From Closterium sp. NIES-65 (taxonomy: Eukaryota > Streptophyta > Zygnematophyceae > Desmidiales > Closteriaceae): a DNA stretch of 64,000 nucleotides. The translations under genes were made by a program, and so were the position numbers. Shown here in pieces: positions 18,782 to 29,900 of the stretch; positions within the stretch are counted from its first letter, which is position 1, and every line of letters begins with the position of its first letter. A model generated the notes under the pieces. The model saw only the letters and a list, made by a program, of their open reading frames with translations, did no database searches and was not told where the DNA came from. The stretch is from positions 1 to 64,000 of the forward strand of contig CANXME010000548.1 of NCBI GenBank assembly GCA_948144175.1, written 5' to 3'.

Positions 18782-19341
18782 TTACTTCTTCCAGAAGGGC
18801 TTCTGCTCACACAATTCAGAAAGCACGTGATCCAGAGAACTTAGGCACGCATTGTGACGTGAGAAAAGAAAACTAAATGCAACACGAATCGAAGGCGAAA
18901 GACGACATCATGCATGAGACTTACGCTCTCTTTCGTCTCCTTCGTCTTCTTCGAAGTCTTGGACTGGGTCCCAGGCCTGGAACCCTTACCCTCCCTAATG
19001 CTCACGAGGTCTGCACAACAAAAGCGGAAGTTGGGAACGAATTAAAGAGACGAGACGCGATTAGCACGATCATGAGGGTATTGATGTTCTGTCATCCCTA
19101 ACGAAATCGAGATTGACGCTCTACAAAGAAAAGTATTGCTGAACGAGATCTCAAGACGAACTAACACAACTACCATAGAAAGCAAAATGCACTTCGCCAT
19201 GATCTACGACGTACTCGAGTCAGTCTCGGTCCACGACACCTGCTTCACAGTGGCGTTGTCGAGCCAGTCCAGGAAGGAACCCTCCTCCTTGCCCTTGGCC
19301 GCCAGGACCATAGGGGTCATGCTCATGGAGATAGCGGCCAT
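18782..19341 (-). CDS. Small predicted protein, 77 residues, function unknown
   Basis: Three exons: 19341-19215, 19010-18925 and 18802-18782 (stop TAA), phases 1 then 0, with GTACGT and GTAAGT donors and CAG acceptors. The product starts MAAISMSMTPMVLAAKGKEE, has SFLDWLDNATVKQVSW, a Gly/Ser/Pro link and a very basic tail TSKKTKETKESKPFWKK. The N-terminus is rich in Ser, Met and Ala and could be a short transit peptide (inference). I do not recognise the family. Support comes from clean splicing and a compact C-terminal exon, not similarity. It is collinear with the RLCK and CDPK genes on the same strand. Confidence 0.5.
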
Positions 19342-19914
19342 GGCGGCACGTGGGGGTGGGCTGAGGTGGATGGATGTCAAGACAGGAAGAAAGTGGTTTC
19401 TGGATCAGGGAACCCACAAGCAGGCTGCAAAGGAAAAATGGGGGAGCAATGGAGGTGATGGAGGTGGGTCAGGCGTGCGGACGCTGTGGAAAGGCTGTGG
19501 GGAGTCCGTGGAGGGGTTGTGGCGGAACTAGGGGAGATGAGCCTGGCTGTTACCAGAAATTCTCGAGGTGGTGGCGAAGTCGACACTTCGAACACGTCAG
19601 CCAGACGAACCAGCAGAGCATTGTACATGCCACGTCATACAAGATCTGACTTCGTGCCACCTTGGTTGGATAGGTTCCAGCCACAAGTGCCGTCGAATCA
19701 GCAAAGACAAATTTATCCAAATCAGAGTGTGTTGTACCCACTCCGTTCCAGGTACAATCACAAGCTTCCGTGGCTTGCGACAAGGATGGGAGGTGTGGAG
19801 TTGATATAAGAAGTCTGTTGAGAGTGTATGGTTTGTTACTCCTGCATCAGCAAGTTCAGATTAAAATCACACAAGTATACATGGCGGTGAAATTGACTAT
19901 CATGACATAATCAG
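19342..19914. other. Intergenic spacer
   Basis: Upstream flank of the small gene and 3' flank of the RLCK. ORFs present are short and show no family features. Confidence 0.5.
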
Positions 19915-22900
19915 CTAACATTGAAGCCATTGTGAGGAAGACAAGAAAGTTAGCACCTGCACAACCTCACTCATAATTGGCCTCTTAAACGGGTCATTCA
20001 CCAAGCACCATCTCGCCAACTCCGCCACCTTGGCAGCTGCTTGCTTAGGGTACTTATCCCCGAGTCTAGGATCCATAATCTTGAACAGGTCCGCACTATT
20101 ATGCAGGTACGGCCGCGCAAATTGAACTATATTGACTTCCGGCGGCGGTCGGCGTTGATCGATGGACGGCCGTCCTGTGAGCAGCTCTAGAAGCACGACT
20201 CCAAACGCCCACACGTCGTTCTTTGGTGTTAGACGGCCTGTCATCATGTACTCAGGAGCTGCATACCCTGCCGTGCCACGCACCTGGTTGATTCGCAAAA
20301 GTTGGGAAGGGGACAACCATAAAAGGGAGATGCATAATTGGCTGCAGTGCCAGATGAAACAGTACGTGAGACGACTGAAAAGCCAACTTATCAGAACTGG
20401 GAAAAAAAATACCACAAAAGGTAGCTACAGCCAACTGCAGCGCAAGGAGATGGTAGAAAGGGCCCCTTTTTTTCTGCAAAGAGCATGTGTTCACATCTGA
20501 GCATACGCGTTTGTTAAACACGCGTTGACACCTAAGGTAATCCTCCAAACTGGATTTTAATACACTCTTTAAAGTCACAAACGACGACGTAGAACCCACA
20601 GTGACTTCCAAGTCCAGCACATGGTATGACCCTCACCTGCGTTGACACGTGCCATGTACGACCCTCACCTGCGTTGACACGTACTATGTACGACCCTCAC
20701 CTGCGTTGACACGTACTATGTACGACCCTCACCTGCATTGACACGTACTATGTACGACCCTCACCTGCGTTGACACGTGTGTCTCTTCCCCCATGGGCCC
20801 TTCCCGTGCCAGCCCGAAATCAGAGAGCTTCGGGCAGAAGTCTGCGTCCAGAAGCACGTTGGATGTTTTGAAATCACGGTAGATGATCTGAAGAGGGGTG
20901 GGGGAGAGAGGGGAGGAGCGGGAAGGAGTGATAATATTGAAAGGAATGACAGCTTGGGGCAGAAGTTTGCATCCAGAAGCACATTGGATGTTTTGAAATC
21001 GCGGTAGATGATCTGAAGGGGGGTGGGAGAGGTGGGAGGAGCGGGATGAAGGAGAGAGTTGAAAGGAGAGTTTTGGGAAAAAGCCCGACGCTGTCTCCAG
21101 AACCACCTTGAGCCGCATGAGTGCACATTCGGCATGCAGGATGCATCATGGAGCAGCATGCAGCACAGAGCAGGTGCGTCAGCACTTCAACCCCCAGGCA
21201 CTCACCGGGACCTGCACCTCCTCATGCAGGTGCGCCAACCCTCTCGCTGTTCCCAGCGGCACCTTGAGCCTCATGAGGAAACTGCAAGGAATCTCAGAAG
21301 TACTTTCCACACCTTTCACACCCCAAGCACTTACCGGGACCTGCACCTCCTCATGCAGGTGAGCCAGCCCTCTCGCCGTCCCCAGCGCCACCTTGAGCCA
21401 CATGAGTGCACATACGGCAGCATGCAGCACAGAGCAGGTACGCCAGTCCTTTCAACATCAAAGCACCCACAGCACAGCACAGCACAGCACAGCACAGCAC
21501 AGCACAGCACTCACCGGGACCTGCACCTCCTCATGCAGGTGAGCCAGCCCTCTCGCCGTCCCCAGCGCCGCCTTGAGCCTCGCGAGGTGGCTGAAAGGAG
21601 TCTCAGAAATATTTCCACCCTTTCAAGCCCCAGGCACTCACCGGGACCTGCACCTCCTCATGCAGGTGAGCCAGCCCTCTCGCCGTCCCCAGCGCCACCT
21701 TGAGCCGCGTCGCCCAGTCCAACGGCGGCAGCACCGCCGCCGCTGCCGCTGCCGCTGCCGCTTTTTTCGAGGAGTGCGAGTGAGAGTGAGAGGAGTGCGA
21801 TGCGGTAGAAGCAGATGACGCATGCACGTGGTGATTGTGACTGCTGCTGTTACGGTGGTGGTGGTGGCTGTTAGCAGTGTTAGTAGCCGCCGCAGCAGCG
21901 GCAGTGGTGGAGAGCGGAGCAAAGAGGTGCCGGTCCAGGGAGGAGTTGGGGAGGAATTCGTAGACGAGCAGGCGGCGGTGGCCCTCGGCACAGAAGCCAA
22001 GCAGCTTGACGAGATTGGGATGGTCAATCAGGCCTAGCAATCGCACCTCAACCATCCACTCCTTGTGGCCCTGCAATGGTGGGGCAGAGGAGGCAGAGGG
22101 AAGAGAGAAGGCAGTGATTGAATGGAAAGCAGGCGGCGGTGGCCCTCGGCACAGAAGCGAGGGTTCTCCTGCGCTTTTACAAGATGTTTAGCGTACCTCT
22201 TTACAGCATGTGCGTTCACATCACACAAAACATTGATCAGTCAGTGGCTATTCCCTCGTTTCCAGCAAAACCCTAATCCATGCCTTTCCTCGAGCCTTCA
22301 AAGTGCATATATTTTTAAGTGACGTCCCATCCCAGACTCACTGAAAATCTCTTGAAATAATCAATCAAATCACCAGCTCTTGTTGCACCGCCCTCCGTGT
22401 TTTTTTTCTTCTTCTTCGTCTTTTTTCTTTTCATTTCTTTTTTCCCCCTGTTGTCGGCTTTCCAACACTGTTCTTCTCTGTCACCTGGCGGCCCATTATC
22501 TCACTTTCTCCTCAGTCTCACCTGAAGGCGCTATAATTGTCGATTCCTCCGATAAGGCTCTTCATACACTGTTGTATTCATAAGGCTCTTTATTTGACCA
22601 TTCTTCTCACCTGGAGACTCGTTGAGTCCAGCTTCTTGATCGCCGCCTCTTGCTGCAGTGCGCTCTGTTTTGATTAGCCTCAAAATTCCTCTGATATGTG
22701 TGTATGTGTGTATGTATACATTGTTGTATTCATAAGACTCTTCACATGACCATTTCTCTCACCTGAAGGCTCTTCGAGTCCAGCTTTTTAATTGCCACCT
22801 CTTGCTGCAGCGCCCTCCGCCCTTCCCCAACCCCTCCGCCGTTCAACGCCCCCGCAGCAGTGCCCCCGCCTCCCGGTGATCCCCCAGATACCCCCGAAAC

Positions 22901-24334
22901 CGCCGCTGCGGCGCTTTCCAGCGCGTTGCCCGCCGCGCTTGCCGCCATGTTTGCCGCTCCCGAACCCTGCGAGCTTCCCGGCTTCAATACCCCTTTAAAG
23001 ACCTTCCCGAACCCGCCGGCTCCTAGAAGCAAATCGCTCGAGAACCCCTTAGTTGCAGATTTTAGCTCCGGATAGGAGAACACGCGAAGATCCGATCGCC
23101 TAAGAACGTCATCTATGAGCAACATATCGCGCTGCATCGCACGGTCGTGCGGCCGCCGCGGCGTGCTTAAAACGACGGATTGATCGGCCCCGGTATTGCC
23201 ATCTACTGCTGCGTCTTGTGTCGCGGACGGCGGATCTGCCGCCGAATCTTCCCCTACCTCCGTTGCCTCTGTTGCAGTTCCGTTCGCCGCGCCTCCAGGC
23301 TTCACGAGAGGCGAGGGCGAGTTCATTTTCTGCGTGATCCGAAGCGCGAACGGGTTAACGTTCGACCCGCTAAACATCTGCACCGAGGACCCTCTCCCGC
23401 TACCGCTGTTACCACCGCCACCGCCATGTCCGCCGCTTCCGGCGCCACCGCCGCTTCCGCCGCCAGATCCTTTATTGGTGAAATTGAAATTAAAGGACCT
23501 GCTGTTACCGCCCCCGCTGCCGCCGGAACTGCCGCCGCCAGCACTGCCATTTGCATGAACGCTCCCGACGGCTGACGTGCTGTGACTTCGTCGAACCTGC
23601 CTCTGCTGCTGATGCTGCTGCTGCTGCGACTGCTGCGACTGCTGCCTGGGTGCGTGCGAAGACGCGGGGCGAACAGGCGACGGAGAGCCTGCTCCGTCGC
23701 CGGGTGACGTTCCGTGCGACCCGCCGAGCGGCGACGGCGCGCGCACGCCGCCGGGGCTACCTAACCCTAACCCGCCGTCATAGCTTCTCCGTTGCCTTCG
23801 CCCCAACGCGGAACCGTTACCTTCCACAACTAACTCGTCTTCTACAGACTCCTCCCCGGCTGTTCCGACCGAGCCGCCTCCAACTGAACCTACTCGCGGC
23901 AAAGGCGGGGTGGTTACCCCTGCCACTGACCCAGACTGGCTCCGAGGCACGTTTTGGCGGGGAGAATTGGAGGTTCGGGAAGGGGAATCGCCACACTGCG
24001 GTTGGTTGTTACACGGCTCGGAGGCTTGCCTCTGGAGAAAGCGCGACGCGGCGGATGCTGGGGGAGCTTGGGACGAGGGGGAGCAGGTCAGGTTTTCATC
24101 CTCGATACTAGCATCTGCGAGAACGTCGCTTAGTGTAGGAGCGATTGGCGCGCGAGGCGAGGAGGTGAGGCTCTGCGGGTGGTGCGTTGGAGAGCCGAGG
24201 TAGTTGAAGAAACGGCTTCGGATAGGCGGATGACCCGAGGGAGTGCTACAGGCGGACGTGGGTGCGGAGACTGTTCCGCCTGCCCCGTCATCATCGCGCG
24301 CGTTGAATGATCCGCCTAGTCCAAAACACTTCAT
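19915..24334 (-). CDS. PBS1/RLCK-VII-like receptor-like cytoplasmic kinase with long N-terminal extension
   Basis: Four exons: 24334-22763, 22070-21642, 20887-20765, 20283-19915; all phase 0; 830 residues. Residues 1 to ~395 are low-complexity (Ser, Gly, Pro, Gln runs). The kinase domain starts near [20 protein letters not shown], with P-loop [31 protein letters not shown], catalytic loop [14 protein letters not shown] (YRD, as in PBS1 relatives), SDFGLA and [19 protein letters not shown]. The order and the YRD signature point to RLCK VII, which relays signals from membrane receptors in land-plant immunity and growth. A ~60-residue His/Ser/Ala insert sits between LFAPLS and [17 protein letters not shown], in the kinase C-lobe. 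The N-terminus is MKCFG, so Gly2 myristoylation is absent; Cys3 could be acylated (inference). Confidence 0.92.
20620..20764 (-). repeat. 32-bp tandem repeat made from the donor end of RLCK exon 3
   Basis: About four copies of CCTCACCTGCGTTGACACGT plus ACTATGTACGA. Each contains the exon end TCAACGCAG|GTGAGG on the minus strand, so each is a potential donor. Confidence 0.95.
20940..21015 (-). repeat. Acceptor-side copy of RLCK exon 3
   Basis: The copy repeats the segment encoding [15 protein letters not shown] with its own CTTCAG acceptor, upstream of the true exon. Confidence 0.9.
21110..21641 (-). repeat. Three or four donor-side copies of RLCK exon 2
   Basis: Each copy holds the segment encoding [19 protein letters not shown] followed by GTCCCGGTGAGT. 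Copies end near 21205, 21325, 21515 and 21642 (true). A short (CAGCA)n run is at 21468-21508. Confidence 0.9.
22515..22762 (-). repeat. Donor-side copies of RLCK exon 1
   Basis: A copy at ~22608-22670 repeats the segment encoding [15 protein letters not shown] plus GTGAGA. A shorter remnant lies at ~22518. The junction with the true exon contains a decayed palindrome (TTTTGATTAGCCTCAAAATT, ~22668-22687). Confidence 0.85.
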
Positions 24335-25596
24335 GGGTGAATGCTTGACTGGTTAGTGTTGAAGTAACGGGTATGCTGCGTTCGGCTGGAAGAAAACGCG
24401 AGGTTACTAGACCGCTACATGGAGGAACGTGATCTTCTATTAGGGAGATTACGGCAAGAAATAAACCAAATGCGCTGCTCGCGTTTCCTTATCATGGAGG
24501 GCTACGGGCTCGCAAGTTCACAATTGGAACTAAAGTCTGGACTCAAGACTGGAAACTATGAAAATGCTTCATAAGTTTCTGCCTCGAGAGTAGTGAGCGA
24601 GCCACAGGCAACTCGATAAGATGCTATGCTGAGCGTCCCATCCCAAAGCTTGCCGCGATGCGGCCTCCGTGTTTTGAGCCACACAGCACAGCCGCACCCA
24701 CACAACCACAATCTTTGCCCTTGGGATTCCACTAGTTCCCCCCTGGTGGTGCTCCGCGGAAAGCAGAGTGGTTATTTCGAGCGGAAGCCCACCCGCCTCG
24801 CGCGTGAACATCCAGCGACCAGAGGGGAAATGGAAGCGCCCGCTCGCAGTGCGCGGGACGTCGGCGGCGGAACAAGCTGATCTGTGGAAAAAATCGTGTC
24901 TGCGGAAGAGGAATCGGCGGATTGCAGGCGAGGGAGATGGATCTGGGCTCCGGGGTTCCGCGTAACCAGAACAGGTCATTCAGGTGGGGCTGACAAGGCG
25001 AGACGCGACAGATCGTCAAATGTAGTCCGTCGGATTTGGAATTGGAGGTGCAAGCAGTGCCAAAGCAATGATACAGTGAAACCATTTTCTGGTAATAGAC
25101 GACAGAGAAGCCAAGTGGATAAAACTGCCAAGGCGAAAGTAATTCGAAGCTCCCAGCTAAAGCAATAACCGAGGGTATTCACAAAGTGACACCAGGGCAA
25201 GTTTCCTTCCAGGACTTCACACCGACCGGCAACGAAGTGACGCTTGGTAGGGGTTTCGGTGGTTATAAAATCGCTCAGAAAACCCTCGAAAGTATTCCAC
25301 ATAATAGTTTCGTGGACACTCTTGTACCGTGCGGCCCGTACTTTTCGTGGCTGCTTTTGACTCGTGTTGGAGACACCTCGAGAGAACGTGAGACCCAACT
25401 CCACGTGATCGAAGTGATGCACTATCCTCGCCATTAGCGTACTCGTGGAAAATCGTCTGTTATCGATTTTTTCAACAAAAATAACTGACAGCAAAAGAAG
25501 GAATCGCAAACACTCTCTAGAACCATCCCAGCAGACCTCACAAGTAACTAGAGGTGTATTGGCTCTCTCGAGTTCTCACATGACACAAACTATGCC
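24335..25596. promoter_or_regulatory. Bidirectional intergenic region between RLCK and MDP-1 genes
   Basis: 1.26 kb between divergent starts. A TATAAAA at 25264-25270 faces the plus strand, 327 bp before the MDP-1 ATG, and is a weak promoter candidate. No ORF here shows recognisable features. Confidence 0.45.
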
Positions 25597-26550
25597 ATGC
25601 TAGCCGTTCCTAGGAACTCGACTAGCTTCCCGCTGGCATTGTCTAGGCGTGCTAGCCTGCTCGCTTCTCTCGAGCAGGGCAGCCGGCACATCGGCGGCAT
25701 CGTCTGCACGAGTGACCCTTATCAAGCATGCCCACATAACCCTACCACTATCTGCTCGTCGATCAAGAGATCCAGAGTCCATACGACCAGCACCATTGAG
25801 CAATTCGCCAACGCACGATTCGCGAACACCCTTTCTGCGAACGCACGATCGACGATCGCAACAATGGTGTGGGCGAAAGATCCTCAGGGAGGCGAACTGC
25901 GTGACCCGGCCGAGCTCGCCGCCCTATCCGCCATCCACACGCTTCAAGAATCCGACAAACCGGTCCCTAAACTTGTAGTGTTCGATCTAGACTACACCCT
26001 ATGGCCCTTTTGGTGCGAATGTAGGAGAAAGAGCGACAGCCCGCGCTTGTATCCAGAAGCGGGTCAGGTTCTATCGGCTCTCGCGGCTGCGGGGATACCC
26101 ATCGCCTTCGCGTCGCGTACGCCGACTCCGGACATAGCCCGGGTATTTCTGGACAAATTAGGGTTTCAGATGGAGGACGGTGGCAGCTTCAGCAGCGGAT
26201 ACGGCAGTTCCAGAGGGCACGGGAGCGGAAGGAGCATCAGCAGAAACAGTAGCAGCAGCAGCAGCAATGTCGATGGTAATGCGATCGAGTTAAAGCGTGT
26301 GGTACGAGCGGCTGAGATCTACCCCAGTTCGACCCACAAAACGGAGCATTTCGAGGCGATCCGGAGGCGAACTGGGATCGCGTACCGAGACATGCTGTTC
26401 TTTGATGATGAGTCCAGGAACACGCGGGAGATCGGGTCCCTGGGTGTAACGAGTGTGCTTGTAGACGATGGTGTGACTGTAGACGCGCTCAAGTATGCGC
26501 TGGCGCAGTTCGTGAAGAAACATGAGGAGTCTTCCACAAGAAGCCATTAG
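25597..26550 (+). CDS. Magnesium-dependent phosphatase-1 (MDP-1)-like HAD phosphatase
   Basis: Intronless, 317 residues. HAD motif I is VVFDLDYTLWPFWCE (Asp-x-Asp), motif II lies in PIAFASRTPTPDIARVFL, and the motif IV acidic cluster is MLFFDDESRN followed by VTSVLVDDG. This matches MDP-1, a small Mg2+-dependent phosphatase of the HAD superfamily acting on protein tyrosine and glycation products (family knowledge). The body after Met-90 (25864) has the family's usual length plus a ~35-residue Ser/Gly insert between LGFQMEDGG and ELKRVVRAAEIYP. The ~89 residues before Met-90 are rich in Ser, Arg and Ala and could be an organellar transit peptide; Met-90 could also be the true start. It is tail-to-tail with GLE1. 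Confidence 0.88.
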   Translation: MLAVPRNSTSFPLALSRRASLLASLEQGSRHIGGIVCTSDPYQACPHNPTTICSSIKRSRVHTTSTIEQFANARFANTLSANARSTIATMVWAKDPQGGELRDPAELAALSAIHTLQESDKPVPKLVVFDLDYTLWPFWCECRRKSDSPRLYPEAGQVLSALAAAGIPIAFASRTPTPDIARVFLDKLGFQMEDGGSFSSGYGSSRGHGSGRSISRNSSSSSSNVDGNAIELKRVVRAAEIYPSSTHKTEHFEAIRRRTGIAYRDMLFFDDESRNTREIGSLGVTSVLVDDGVTVDALKYALAQFVKKHEESSTRSH

Positions 26551-26980
26551 GTACCAAGTATGAGATTCAGGGTGCAAAGCTTCAGGGTGTGATCCTGAGA
26601 CCCTGGAGGCGTCACTTACCGGTGTGTCATCTGCTGGTTGTGTGAAGCTGGAAGTTGGGGCAGCTGGTATTCAAGATTTGCCCCAGACACATGCCATTGA
26701 ACCTCTTTCTGCGTCTCGGGAAGCTGGGCTCATCAATCAATATAAGAAAACGTTCTCATATCCCACGTGTCTGCATGGCGTGGCATGGTATGGCATGGCA
26801 TGGCATGGTATCCCTTGTATTTATACAGTAGTACTGCTACCATGGCTGGGTGAACATTTGGAAACCTGGGAATAACCATAACATGGGCCATTGCACTGCA
26901 ATGCTGATTGTAAAGTAGAACTATTTTATTGATGCTGCTAGCAGAGACTTTTGCCTTACCTAGGCAGGCACCTTTTCTTT
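26551..26980. other. Tail-to-tail spacer between MDP-1 and GLE1
   Basis: Holds both 3' ends. A short GGCATGGTAT-type simple repeat lies at ~26776-26812. Nothing else recognised. Confidence 0.5.
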
Positions 26981-29900
26981 CTATGCTCTGAGTTGCGACG
27001 ACTTATCATGCAGCGGCATCTCCAGCCCCTCAGGCGGCCTCAGATACCTCTGCACACCAACGTATGTCTCGATTCGGTTAACCACCGGCGCCACGTCAGC
27101 ATCGTTCAGCGCCTGCAGCTTGCCCCTATACTCGTTTCCCACCACATTTAGCAGCTTCAGGAACTGCGAGCGGTACGTAAGGTGCATGCGGTAACCAGCA
27201 ATCTGCCGGGTAGTGGAGAAGGATAGGGTTAGTGGGAATGGGAAGAGATGCATGCAGAAATATTAGATGCACTCTCAAGTGTACTTTTATGCTACCAGAG
27301 GAAAAACCGATGCTTGTTTATTATAGCGTCATTTGTACATGTACCTTGAGAAACACTTCCAGAGTGGTGGCCGATGCTCGATTGGCCGGAAGGTGGTTCA
27401 GTAGCCGAGCACACCACTGCCACGCATGGGACAAGCCAAAGGGGTGCACTGCGGTGCCAGGTGGTGGGAGGGTCTGGCACAGAGGAGAGAGGGGAGTAAA
27501 AAAAAAACGTGTGTTGAGCTTACAGCATGAGTGTATTGTAGACTATCACTCCTGCTAGAGTCATACCTGGCAAATAGCAGCCATGAGAATGATGTATCCT
27601 GTTATACTCTCCATAAACGCATCAGTCGACTCCATCCTCTTCTTTCCGCCCTCCATACTCGCTATAAGCATACCTGGCATGTAGCAGCCATGAGTGCGAT
27701 GTATCCTGTCATCCCTTTCTATAAACGCATCGGTCGACTCCATCTTCTTTCCGCCCTCCATACTCGCTATAAGCATACCTGGCATATAGCAGCCATGAGT
27801 GTGATGTATCCTGTCATCCTCTCTATAAACGCATCGGTTGACTCCATCTTCTTCTTTCCGCCCTCCATACTCGCTATAAGCATACCTGGCATATAGCAGC
27901 CGTGAGTGTGATGTATCCTGTCATCCTCTCTATAAACGCATCGGTCGACTCCATCTTCTTCTTTCCGCCCTCCATACTCGCTATAAGCATACCTGGCATA
28001 TAGCAGCCATGAGTGTGATGTATCCTGTCATCCTCTCTATAAACGCATCGGTCGACTCCATCTTCTTATTTCCGCCCTCCATACTCGCTATAAGCATACC
28101 TGGCATATAGCAGCCATGAGTGTGATGTATCCTGTCATCCTCTCTATAAACGCACCGGTCGACTCCATCTTCTTCTTTCCGCCCTCCATACTCGCTATAA
28201 GCATACCTGGCATATAGCAGCCATGAGTGTGATGTATCCTGTCATCCTCTCTATAAACGCATCGGTCGACTCCATCTTCTTATTTCCGCCCTCCATACTC
28301 GCTATAAGCATACCTGGCATATAGCAGCCATGAGTGTGATGTATCCTGTCATCCTCTCTATAAACGCACCGGTCGACTCCATCTTCTTCTTTCCGCCCTC
28401 CATACTCGCTATAAGCATACCTGGCATATAGCAGCCATGAGTGTGATGTATCCTGTCATCCTCTCTATAAACGCATCGGTCGACTCCATCTTCTTCTTTC
28501 CGCCCTCCATACTCGCTATAAGCATACCTGGCATATAGCAGCCATGAGTGTGATGTATCCTGTCATCCTCTCTATAAACGCATCGGTCGACTCCATCTTC
28601 TTCTTTCCGCCCTCCATACTCGCTATAAGCATACCTGGCATATAGCAGCCATGAGTGTGATGTATCCTGTCATCCTCTCTATAAACGCATCGGTCGACTC
28701 CATCTTCTTCTTTCCGCCCTCTCCCTCTTCCTCCCGGTATCCCAAATCATGATAATAGGCATCATCACAAGTGTACGAGGCCTGCACCACAAGTGGGGGT
28801 AACATGGAGGTGGGAGGAGGAGAGAATACAGGCGGGTAGTGGGGGTAACATGGAGGGGGGAGGAGGAGAGAATACAGGCGGGTAGTGGTGGAGCAATCAG
28901 CTTCTTCCCACCCTGCCCTGCCCCCCTTCCTCCCTGTGCCCCAAATTGCGATAATAGGCATCGTCAGAGGGGTAAGAGGCCTAGCAATGACAATCATTAA
29001 AAGGGCATAAAATAGGGGGGACAATAACTGGGGGATAATAGATGGGGGTTTGAGACCTTTCTGCCCTCCTCCTCTTCCTCCCTGTACACCAAGCCACAGT
29101 AATAGGCATCGTCGTGACTTCAAACGAGCCAACTCAAAAGGTCACAGCAGTAGGCATCATCCGATAGGTAACAGTCCCGCAACAAATAGGGGATATAAAC
29201 AAGGGTATGACAATGAAAGGTTATTATAAAGGGGTAGCAACAACGAAATAAAAGAACATTGCGCCATAGTCAAGTGAATACAAAGAGCATACCTCGGAAA
29301 AGACATAGTGCTGTGGAACGGTGTAGATGCAGGTCTCATTCAGGCTTGCCATCAAGGCCTCCATGGCTATGGGCGCCTGCAGCAGGAAGAGAGAGCAAAA
29401 GCAATGCGGAGAGAAGAGGCAGCCATTTTGGAGAAACTAAAAGCAGTTGAAAATAGAGGCCATTTTATGAAGAGAGAAAAGAAAATAGATTTATACCTGA
29501 GAGGACACGTTCACTATGACTTGCGCGAGAGCGAATGCGAACGGCGGTAACTTGGTAACTTGGGACTCGCACTGCGATAGAATCTGGCTTGAGGGGTATA
29601 CGGCATGAAAGAAGGGAGTGTCTGATGAGACCATGAAAGAATGGTTAGCTTTTGCATGTAGTGTCTCAAAGTCAACACACCAAAAAAAAAAAAAAAAAAA
29701 AGGGAAGAGGGGGGGGGGGGGGGGAGTGATTTTGAGAAATTTCAAAATCAACGTCAGCGCACCAACACATGCAGAAGCCAGTTCAGCACGGCAACTCAGT
29801 AAGCATCATCTCAGCAACGCGCCTGGGCCAACACAAGTTGTGGCTCTCAGAGTGAGTGAGGTGAGCAACGCACCTTAGAGGCGAAGGTGATTGCGACGAA

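Noticed and set aside
27563..28634. Regular 107-bp direct repeats resembling a CRISPR array
   Set aside because: There are no distinct spacers; units are contiguous copies of a GLE1 exon edge in a eukaryotic gene.
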